6,385 bases of DNA from Cyanobacteriota bacterium (GTDB taxonomy: Bacteria; Cyanobacteriota; Cyanobacteriia; Leptolyngbyales; Leptolyngbyaceae). Under the pieces are notes generated by a model. The model did not search any database and was not told where the DNA came from. It saw nothing but the letters and a program-made list of their open reading frames with translations. The first letter of the stretch is position 1. Each line of letters starts with the position of its first letter. The position numbers and the translations under genes were made by a program. Positions 1 through 5,240 of the stretch are shown here, piece after piece. The stretch is taken from contig JAIXVO010000498.1 of NCBI GenBank assembly GCA_027482985.1, forward strand, positions 1-6,385, written 5' to 3'.

Positions 1-159
1 GGCTGGCTGATTGACCCGGATGAGAAAACCATTTTTGTGTATCGACCGCAACAAGAAACAGCCGTCTTTGATGTGGCAGATCAATGGTTACCCGTACCCG
101 TGTTTGCCAGCGCCTTAACGCTGACGGTGCAGGATGTCTTTGCCTGGTTGCGAGCGTAA
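1..159 (+). CDS. Uma2 family endonuclease-like protein (DUF820), C-terminal fragment
   Basis: The window opens inside this gene. Reading frame 1 gives 52 residues beginning GWLIDPDEKTIFVYRP and ending DVFAWLRA before a TAA stop. The GWLIDP segment, a variable strand-forming stretch, a 'LPVP.F' element and a final 'LTV..(I/V)F.WL' helix match the C-terminal end of Uma2 (DUF820) proteins, a PD-(D/E)XK-like fold present in very many copies in cyanobacterial genomes. The catalytic part lies upstream, outside the window, so activity cannot be judged. The cellular role of the family is poorly known; nuclease activity is inferred from the fold. The stop codon is directly followed by the stop codon of the convergent pyrC, leaving no intergenic base. 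The family call is fairly sure from the tail motif, but it rests on a short fragment. Confidence 0.8.
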   Translation, partial: GWLIDPDEKTIFVYRPQQETAVFDVADQWLPVPVFASALTLTVQDVFAWLRA

Positions 160-1497
160 TCAAATTGCCTCGGCATCAAACCGGAGTGCCTGTCCGCGCA
201 CGTCGGTCTTGACTTTGCCCTGTTCGTACACCACCTGCCCACCGACAATGGTGATGACGGGCCAGCCAGTCAAATTCCAGCCTTCAAAGGGACTCCAGCC
301 GCACTTGGAAAGAACTTCTGCCCGCGTGAGGGCGTGGTAATTCTGCAAATCGACCAGGACTAAATCCGCATCATAGCCAGGGGCGATCGCGCCTTTATGG
401 GGAATCCGATAGGCTTTCGCTACAGCAGTAGACATCCAATGGGCGACCTGAGCCACGGTACAGCGTCCCTGTGCGGCCTGGGTCAGCATTAGCGCTAGCG
501 AGGTTTCCACACCTGGCATCCCGGAGGGGCTGTTGGGATAGTCTTTGGCTTTTTCCTCTAAGGTATGGGGCGCGTGATCGGTCGCGATGAAATCAATCAC
601 GCCATCCAGCAAGGCTTGCCACAGGACGGCGTTATCGTGGGGCGATCGCAGGGGGGGATTCATTTGTGCCAGGGTGCCAATGCGGGCGTAATCCGTCGTG
701 TTCATTAGCAAATGTTGGGGCGTGACTTCACACGTCACCCAGGCGGGCTTCTCCTGCCGCATCAGGTCGGCTTCTTCCGCTGTGGACATATGCAAAATGT
801 GGAGCCGCCGCTGGTATTTCTTGGACAACTGGAGGGCTAATTGGGTTGCTTCCAAAGCCGCTTGATTGTCCTGAATTTGGGAATGAATTGCGGGGTCGGT
901 GATGCCTGCAAATTCCTCGCGGCGTTGCTTGATGCGTTCCTGATTTTCAGCATGGACAGCAATCAGGCGATCGCCCTTGGCAAAAATCTGTTCCAGCAGG
1001 TCTGCCTGATCAATCAACAACGCACCGTGCATGGATCCCATGAAAATCTTGATGCCACAGACGGGATTGGCATCCAGGAGATCGGGCAACATTTCTGCGG
1101 TGGCGCCAATGAAGAAGCCGTAATTGACCACGCACTTCGAGGCGGCACGTTGCAGTTTATCGTCCAGCGTGGCCTGAGTGGTAGTGAGGGGGCGGGTGTT
1201 GGGCATTTCCAGGAAGGAGGTCACGCCGCCCCGGGCACAGGCACAACTGGCAGTAAACAAGTCTTCCTTATATTCCAGTCCTGGCTCCCGAAAATGCACC
1301 TGGGGATCGATCACACCGGGCAACAAAATTAAGCCAGTCGCGTCAATGATTCTAATGGTGTCGGGGTCAGGCGGCGTGATGGCAGGGGCAATTTGCTCAA
1401 TTTTGCCCGCCCGTAGCAAGACATCACCGGGACGCATTTTGCCGTCAGGATGCAAGATTTGGGCGTGTTGAATCAGGAGCGGCAAGGGGACAGTCAT
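160..1497 (-). CDS. pyrC: dihydroorotase, class I, cyanobacterial type
   Basis: The product has 445 residues, the usual size for a class I dihydroorotase of the amidohydrolase superfamily. The enzyme interconverts N-carbamoyl-L-aspartate and dihydroorotate, the third step of de novo pyrimidine synthesis, in the cytoplasm. Visible motifs are the metal-site strand GVIDPQVHFREPG (61-73), EMPNTRP (97-103), a candidate carboxylated lysine K150 in GIKIFMGS, H182 in VHAEN, H236 in LHILHMST, D307 in ATDHAPHT, and GMPGVETS (326-333). The first histidine of the usual D-x-H-x-H metal motif is glutamine here (Q66), while H68 and R70 are kept. From memory, related cyanobacterial proteins share this Q, so it is probably a subfamily trait rather than damage. 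The ATG start gives a normal N-terminus leading into the first beta strands; no strong Shine-Dalgarno precedes it. The gene is divergent from lepB. A related hydantoinase-like activity is the main alternative. Confidence 0.9.
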   Translation of the reverse strand: MTVPLPLLIQHAQILHPDGKMRPGDVLLRAGKIEQIAPAITPPDPDTIRIIDATGLILLPGVIDPQVHFREPGLEYKEDLFTASCACARGGVTSFLEMPNTRPLTTTQATLDDKLQRAASKCVVNYGFFIGATAEMLPDLLDANPVCGIKIFMGSMHGALLIDQADLLEQIFAKGDRLIAVHAENQERIKQRREEFAGITDPAIHSQIQDNQAALEATQLALQLSKKYQRRLHILHMSTAEEADLMRQEKPAWVTCEVTPQHLLMNTTDYARIGTLAQMNPPLRSPHDNAVLWQALLDGVIDFIATDHAPHTLEEKAKDYPNSPSGMPGVETSLALMLTQAAQGRCTVAQVAHWMSTAVAKAYRIPHKGAIAPGYDADLVLVDLQNYHALTRAEVLSKCGWSPFEGWNLTGWPVITIVGGQVVYEQGKVKTDVRGQALRFDAEAI

Positions 1498-1564
1498 GAT
1501 CGGTGAGGGAATTAAATTTGCAGATTAGAATAGACTATTGAGCGGGTAAGACGACGTGATGGTA

Positions 1565-1609
1565 AGTCTGGCGATCGCAACCCCGCGATGTTCAGTCTGG
1601 GGCGATCGC
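1565..1609. repeat. HIP1-containing direct repeat pair
   Basis: AGTCTGG followed by GCGATCGC occurs twice. The first copy (1565-1578) shares one G between the two parts; the second (1594-1609) has one extra G, so the copies differ by a 2-base indel. The HIP1 octamers start 31 bp apart. This goes beyond a chance HIP1 pair because the 7 bases before the octamer are also repeated. Confidence 0.7.
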
Positions 1610-1652
1610 GTTCCTTAATTCGCCTGGTGCATCCACAGAACTCAATCAGCGT

Positions 1653-1665
1653 GAGTGTTACACTC
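1653..1665. promoter_or_regulatory. 13-bp palindrome upstream of lepB (possible operator)
   Basis: GAGTGT-T-ACACTC is a perfect inverted repeat with 6-bp arms and a single central base, 80 bp before the lepB start codon. It overlaps the -10-like hexamer TACACT (1659-1664). A dimeric repressor site is a reasonable inference, but nothing identifies the regulator and no -35 box is evident. Confidence 0.3.
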
Positions 1666-1745
1666 TAAGACTCCAGGTTTTCATTAAACGGCAATTTGCC
1701 TGATAACCGCTGCCCACTCAACTTCTTGTAACTTTTCAATCTGCT

Positions 1746-2375
1746 ATGTCCCAAGTTAACAGTCCAGAGCCAGATCCCAGTAAACAGCCTGTAACTCCCC
1801 CCACACGGGAAAATGTGTGGATGGAAATTCTCAAAACCCTCGGCTTGAGTGCAGTGCTGGCTTTTGGAATTCGGACATTTGTGGCGGAAGCCCGTTACAT
1901 TCCCTCGCGATCGATGGTGCCGACGCTGCAAGTCGATGATCGGCTGATTGTGGATAAGGTCAGCTATCGGTTTAAAGATCCGCAGCGGGGAGACATTGTG
2001 GTGTTTATGCCGCCGGATGAAGCCTCGGTGGTTTGTACTGGCCCCAACGCCGCTTCTACCAGCAAGGATGCTTATATTAAGCGGATCATTGCGCTGCCGG
2101 GAGAGACGGTCGAAGTGAAAGAAGGGCGCGTGTTTGTGAACGGGCAGGCATTACAGGAAGACTACTTACAGGAAGTGCCGGAATACCAGTATGGCCCGCG
2201 AGTGGTGCCAGCGAATTCCTATCTGGTGCTAGGCGACAATCGCAACAACAGCTGTGATAGCCACTACTGGGGATTTGTGCCGCGCGAAAATATTATTGGA
2301 CGGGCGATCGTCCGCTTCTGGCCGCTGGGTCGGATGGGAGAAATTTCTCCAGAGCCGAATTACGTCAAACCGTAA
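1746..2375 (+). CDS. lepB: signal peptidase I
   Basis: The product is a 209-residue type I signal peptidase, which removes signal peptides from exported proteins on the outer (periplasmic or thylakoid-lumen) side of the membrane. A short, proline-rich cytoplasmic N-terminus (1-25) is followed by one hydrophobic segment at about 28-47. The S26 family motifs follow: YIPSRSMVPTL with nucleophile S56, the RGDIVVF strand (81-87), AYIKRIIALPGE with general base K112, and GDNRNNSCDSHYWGFVP starting at 163. The single N-terminal membrane anchor and the length match cyanobacterial and chloroplast forms rather than the two-anchor enterobacterial enzyme. The only two cysteines, C97 and C170, are both in the exported domain. 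The ATG at 1746 puts the membrane segment in its usual place, though no clear ribosome binding site precedes it. A long hairpin starts 5 bp after the stop. Cyanobacteria often carry two lepB paralogues, and I cannot tell which this is. Confidence 0.95.
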   Translation: MSQVNSPEPDPSKQPVTPPTRENVWMEILKTLGLSAVLAFGIRTFVAEARYIPSRSMVPTLQVDDRLIVDKVSYRFKDPQRGDIVVFMPPDEASVVCTGPNAASTSKDAYIKRIIALPGETVEVKEGRVFVNGQALQEDYLQEVPEYQYGPRVVPANSYLVLGDNRNNSCDSHYWGFVPRENIIGRAIVRFWPLGRMGEISPEPNYVKP

Positions 2376-2380
2376 CCCGG

Positions 2381-2427
2381 ATTCGTGATCTGGGCTGGCG
2401 CAGGGGTTTCTCTCCCAGATCGCGAAT
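2381..2427 (+). terminator. long hairpin directly after lepB
   Basis: ATTCGTGATCTGGG (2381-2394) pairs with CCCAGATCGCGAAT (2414-2427) over 14 bp with one G-U pair, around a 19-base loop, starting 5 bp past the lepB stop. The position suggests a transcript end or 3'-stabilising hairpin. No T-run follows, so a classical intrinsic terminator is not proven. Confidence 0.5.
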
Positions 2428-2683
2428 AAGAATAAATACCTAAGATAGAGAGATTTGATGGCTGATCTCTTTGTAGTTTTCTATACTATATTTAATAAAT
2501 GATTACAAAGCATTTGTCGGAATTATGACCGCTGGTGTCGATTCTGAAAATGCTCGGTGATGAGGGTTGGTTGAGGAATTCAGCGCAGCCATTGGAATTC
2601 GGTGTATGCCGTCGATTGCGTCGAGTTGCTCCCGAGCCTCTCTGGTTTGCTGATTTGGCTTTCGTTAAGAGGTTGATGAAACG
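2428..2683 (+). promoter_or_regulatory. leader and promoter region of the ABC1-kinase gene
   Basis: No gene is visible here. An AT-rich block at 2476-2500 contains a TATACT hexamer (2482-2487), five of six matches to a -10 box, but the nearest TTGATG (2455-2460) is 21 bp away, too far for a normal -35. If transcription starts near 2490-2500, the leader is about 190 bases, which is long. GGAATTC occurs at 2575-2581 and again at 2594-2600. Short ATG frames in the leader (for example 2525-2560, 11 codons and a stop) have no recognisable product. An AAGAGG sequence at 2667-2672 is the likely ribosome binding site for the GTG at 2684. Confidence 0.4.
2445..2480 (+). terminator. second, AU-rich hairpin with downstream T-rich stretch
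   Basis: ATAGAGAGAT (2445-2454) can pair with ATCTCTTTGT (2465-2474) over 10 bp including two G-U pairs, with a 10-base loop. AGTTTT follows. Together with the hairpin at 2381-2427 it may form a tandem termination region after lepB. The stem is weak, so this is tentative. Confidence 0.3.
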
Positions 2684-4402
2684 GTGGGTCAACATCCCCT
2701 TGCTCGGTTGAGACGGTATGACGCTGACGCGATCGCTCGATATTATCGCTTTCGCCCCTGGCTGGCAATCTGGCGCAGCCTCCGCGTGGTGTTTTCGTTT
2801 TTAGGTCTACTCCTGGGTGTCCAGTTCGACAAGCTCCAAAACGGTGTTGCCGCCCATCAGCCGCGACGGGCAGAGCAACTGCGACGGATTCTGATTGCCC
2901 TGGGGCCGACTTACATTAAAGTCGGACAGGCACTTTCCACCCGTCCCGATCTGGTGCGGAAGGATTTTCTGGAAGAGTTGACGAAGCTTCAGGATCAACT
3001 GCCACCCTTCCCAAACGCGATCGCCTTCGACATCATCGAAACGCAACTCGAACGCACTGTGGGTGAGATGTATCAGGAGATTTCGCCGTCTCCGGTGGCC
3101 GCCGCTAGTTTAGGCCAGGTTTACCGCGCCCGCCTTTACAGTGGTGAAGAAGTGGCCGTGAAGGTGCAGCGACCCAATTTGCTCCCCGTGCTAACGCTGG
3201 ATCTGTACTTGATGCGATGGGCAGCGGGTTTATTTGCGCCCTGGTTGCCGCTGAATTTAGGGCATGACCTGACGCTAATTGTGGATGAGTTTGGCGCCAA
3301 GCTCTTTGAAGAAATTGATTACCTGAACGAAGGTCGTAACGCCGAGAAATTCGCGACCAACTTCCGCAATGATCCGCGCGTCAAAGTGCCGTCGATTTAC
3401 TGGCGCTACTGTAGCCATCGCGTGTTGACCCTGGAATGGATTCATGGCTACAAGCTGACGGATACCGATCGCATCAGGGAAGCCGGACTTGCCAGCGATG
3501 AATTGATCGAGATTGGTGTCACCAGCGGCTTGCAGCAACTCCTGGAACATGGCTTTTTCCATGCTGACCCCCACCCCGGCAACCTGTTCGCGATGGCACC
3601 GCAGTGCGAAGTGAACGGGACTGCTCCCACTGAACCGATTTCTGCCCAGATGGCCTACATCGACTTTGGGATGATGGATCAGTTAGACGAGCCGACGAAG
3701 GAAACGCTCGTGGATGCGGTGGTGCATCTGATCAACAAGGATTATGACGATCTGGCGAAGGACTTTGTGAAACTGGGTTTCCTCACGCCGGATGTGGACA
3801 TTCGCCCGATTGTGCCTGCTCTGGAAGCGGTCTTCTCGAATGCGATCGGTGAAAGTGTGCGGGACTTCAACTTCAAAACCATCACGGATGGCTTCTCAGA
3901 GTTGATGTACGAATATCCGTTCCGCGTGCCTGCCACCTTTGCGCTGATTATTCGCTCGCTGGTGACGCAAGAAGGGTTAGCCCTGACGATTAATCCCAAC
4001 TTCAAGATTGTGGAAGTCGCCTATCCTTACATTGCCAAACGCCTGTTGACGGGAGAATCGCCCCAACTGCGGCGGCGCTTGCTGGAGATCCTGTTCAAAG
4101 ATGGCAAGCTTCAGTGGCATCGGTTGGAGAACCTGATCGCGATCGCCCGTACCAATGGCAATTTCGATTTTCTCCCCTCAGCCCAACTCGGCCTTCAATT
4201 TTTGCTCTCGGATGAGGGCAAGTTCCTCCGCCGCCAAATCCTGATTGCCCTGACAGAAGACGATCGCATTCACACCGAAGAAGTGCAACGGCTCTGGAAT
4301 CTGGTGAAAGACGATCTGCAACCCGGCAAGTTGTTTACAGCCGCGATCGGTGCCCTTGCCGAAATGACACCGCTGGCGGGTGCTGCGATTCTGAGAGGGT
4401 AA
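2684..4402 (+). CDS. ABC1/UbiB family atypical kinase
   Basis: The 572-residue product is a full-length ABC1 (ADCK/UbiB) protein-kinase-like enzyme. The family-specific KVGQ motif is at 79-82 with STRPDL after it. The alanine-rich nucleotide loop AAASLGQV covers 139-146, VAVK places the ATP-site lysine at K160, and the ExD motif is E210-I-D212. The catalytic loop HADPHPGN covers 293-300, and DFG begins at D327. All key residues are present, so it should bind nucleotide. Relatives act in ubiquinone synthesis in proteobacteria and mitochondria and in plastoquinone and tocopherol metabolism in plastids; a prenylquinone-related role at membranes is inferred. A hydrophobic stretch at 27-47 may touch the membrane. 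An in-frame TAA at 2666-2668 bounds the gene upstream, making GTG 2684 the first plausible start, with AAGAGG 11 bases before it. No other in-frame ATG occurs until deep inside the conserved region. Cyanobacteria have several ABC1 paralogues, so I give no symbol. Confidence 0.92.
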   Translation: MGQHPLARLRRYDADAIARYYRFRPWLAIWRSLRVVFSFLGLLLGVQFDKLQNGVAAHQPRRAEQLRRILIALGPTYIKVGQALSTRPDLVRKDFLEELTKLQDQLPPFPNAIAFDIIETQLERTVGEMYQEISPSPVAAASLGQVYRARLYSGEEVAVKVQRPNLLPVLTLDLYLMRWAAGLFAPWLPLNLGHDLTLIVDEFGAKLFEEIDYLNEGRNAEKFATNFRNDPRVKVPSIYWRYCSHRVLTLEWIHGYKLTDTDRIREAGLASDELIEIGVTSGLQQLLEHGFFHADPHPGNLFAMAPQCEVNGTAPTEPISAQMAYIDFGMMDQLDEPTKETLVDAVVHLINKDYDDLAKDFVKLGFLTPDVDIRPIVPALEAVFSNAIGESVRDFNFKTITDGFSELMYEYPFRVPATFALIIRSLVTQEGLALTINPNFKIVEVAYPYIAKRLLTGESPQLRRRLLEILFKDGKLQWHRLENLIAIARTNGNFDFLPSAQLGLQFLLSDEGKFLRRQILIALTEDDRIHTEEVQRLWNLVKDDLQPGKLFTAAIGALAEMTPLAGAAILRG

Positions 4403-4474
4403 GTGGGGCGATCGCCTACAATCGAGGTGCTGTGATGGGTGCGATCGCAGATCCAACTATGGGTAGCTGAGCGG
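4403..4474 (+). promoter_or_regulatory. ABC1-DUF29 spacer with two HIP1 palindromes and a -10-like box
   Basis: This 72-bp spacer holds GGCGATCGCC (4407-4416) and TGCGATCGCA (4440-4449), two 10-bp palindromes built on HIP1 and starting 33 bp apart. TACAAT at 4417-4422 resembles a -10 element, but no -35 sits at the right distance. The DUF29 gene could use this or be read through from the ABC1 gene; no terminator hairpin other than the HIP1 palindromes is visible between them. Confidence 0.35.
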
Positions 4475-4945
4475 ATGCCTGACTCTCACCTCTACAAGCA
4501 AGATTTTTATGCCTGGACTCAAGTGCAGGTTAAATTGCTGCGGCAGCAACAGTGGGGGCAGCTTGATCTACCCCATGTGATTGAGGAGATCGAAGCGTTG
4601 GGGAAACAACAACGGCAAGAACTGCGGCATCGCTTGAGTGTGTTGCTGGGACATCTGCTGAAGTGGGAGTATCAGCCGCAACAGCGCAGTCGTAGTTGGC
4701 TGGCGACGATTCGGATTCAAAGACGTGATCTGCTGCAACTGGTGGACGATAACCCTAGCCTGAAGTCTTATCTGGATGAGGCACTCGCGATCGCTTACCC
4801 AAACGCCAAAGATTTGGCAATGGGCGAAACCGATTTGCCAGAACTCACGTTTCCAGCAACTTGTCCCTATAGTTTGGCGGACGTGCTGCGCGATCGCTTT
4901 TTCCCCGGCGAACCGAGTGATTTAGTCAACAATTCAGAATCTTAA
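4475..4945 (+). CDS. DUF29 family protein
   Basis: The 156-residue product shows the DUF29 pattern from end to end: LYKQDFYAWTQ (6-16), QWGQLDLPHVIEEIEALG (26-43), a helical block with RHRLSVLLGHLLKWEYQP (51-68), RSRSWLATIRIQR (71-83), and the C-terminal CPYSLADVLRDRFFPGEP (130-147). DUF29 proteins are small, soluble, all-helical, very abundant in cyanobacteria, and have no established function. I chose ATG 4475 because family members begin a few residues before the LYxxDFYxW motif. A GTG at 4439 would add 12 residues encoded largely by a HIP1 repeat (4441-4448), which are unlikely to be translated. The gene follows the ABC1 gene in the same direction after 72 bp. Its codons contain two HIP1 sites (4787-4794, 4890-4897), so it fits the host's base pattern. 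The family is certain; the role is unknown. Confidence 0.9.
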   Translation: MPDSHLYKQDFYAWTQVQVKLLRQQQWGQLDLPHVIEEIEALGKQQRQELRHRLSVLLGHLLKWEYQPQQRSRSWLATIRIQRRDLLQLVDDNPSLKSYLDEALAIAYPNAKDLAMGETDLPELTFPATCPYSLADVLRDRFFPGEPSDLVNNSES

Positions 4946-4957
4946 CTTCTCAAGTTA
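4943..4957 (+). terminator. small hairpin containing the DUF29 stop codon
   Basis: TAACTT-CTC-AAGTTA is a perfect 6-bp inverted repeat with a 3-base loop, starting at the TAA stop codon itself. It is followed by GATTTTG. The shape is terminator-like, but the stem has only one G-C pair and the T-run is four bases, so efficiency is doubtful. Confidence 0.35.
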
Positions 4958-5240
4958 GATTTTGACCGTGGTTGAGCACTACTTACCCAAGAAACTTGTG
5001 CGATCTCAAAAGATGAAGATTCATTGAATTTACGCTTCAATTCCTGAGACTGAAGCAAGTGCTTTGATCTTTGTTAAAGGTAATTTTGTTCTTTGAGATG
5101 GGTATTTGGTACCAAATTAAATTGAGATCACAGCAGATTGGCAGGGCAATCGGCCATTTATTCCTACATAAATTTAGTATGCGGCGTTTGCGACTCAAAT
5201 CGGTATGAAATAGCTGGTTTTGTAAACAGGAAGACGAGTT
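4946..5240 (+). promoter_or_regulatory. AT-rich spacer upstream of the hydrolase gene
   Basis: This 295-bp gap contains no gene I can support. It has no HIP1 site. Visible structures are a 6-bp inverted repeat ATTGAA/TTCAAT (5023-5028 and 5036-5041) and the symmetric palindrome module at 5093-5128. -35-like hexamers TTGGCA (5138-5143) and TTGCGA (5188-5193) are present, but neither has a -10 box at 16-18 bp. TACATA (5165-5170) and TAGTAT (5175-5180) are weak -10 candidates. The Shine-Dalgarno AGGAAG at 5228-5233 lies just before the next start codon. Confidence 0.45.
5093..5128. promoter_or_regulatory. symmetric palindrome flanked by direct repeats
   Basis: ATTTGGTACCAAAT (5104-5117) is a perfect 14-bp palindrome. 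The heptamer TTGAGAT lies on both sides in the same orientation (5093-5099 and 5122-5128), each separated from the palindrome by exactly 4 bases. The centre of the direct repeats coincides with the centre of the palindrome. It lies 113-148 bp before the hydrolase ATG. A regulator binding site is the simplest reading; the regulator is unknown. Confidence 0.4.

Larger units (their letters stand above)
1498..1745. promoter_or_regulatory. divergent pyrC-lepB intergenic region
   Basis: This 248-bp spacer between the start codons of pyrC (leftward) and lepB (rightward) must hold both promoters. I see no convincing paired -35/-10 elements on either strand. On the pyrC strand an AT-rich stretch around 1520-1540 contains a TATTCT hexamer without a well-spaced -35. 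On the lepB strand TACACT at 1659-1664 is -10-like and falls inside a palindrome. Two HIP1 octamers lie at 1571-1578 and 1602-1609. No open frame here looks like a gene. Confidence 0.5.
383..4897. repeat. HIP1 octamers (GCGATCGC), twelve copies
   Basis: Exact copies begin at 383, 642, 967, 1571, 1602, 2729, 3017, 4139, 4408, 4441, 4787 and 4890. Eight are inside coding sequences and four are intergenic, as two close pairs. HIP1 is a hallmark of many cyanobacterial genomes and is the main sequence clue to the host group. No copy occurs after 4897. Confidence 0.9.

Noticed and set aside
841..1332. 163-codon plus-strand frame inside pyrC
   Set aside because: It is antisense to a full-length, motif-complete dihydroorotase. 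Long antisense frames are expected in GC-rich coding DNA, and its translation resembles no family I know.
2492..2768. Two overlapping minus-strand frames across the ABC1 leader
   Set aside because: Low-complexity, charged translations with no motif; they overlap each other and the real ABC1 start.
4178..4456. 92-codon minus-strand frame at the 3' end of the ABC1 gene
   Set aside because: Lies antisense to conserved ABC1 coding sequence and has no family signature.
160..4945. Uma2, pyrC, lepB, ABC1 and DUF29 as one defence or novel operon
   Set aside because: The genes lie on different strands, with long spacers and hairpins between them, and three belong to ordinary core pathways. Uma2 and DUF29 are scattered singly throughout cyanobacterial genomes.
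5023..5041. Inverted repeat ATTGAA / TTCAAT as a possible terminator or operator
   Set aside because: Only six AT-rich pairs with a 7-base loop in an AT-rich spacer; easily expected by chance.
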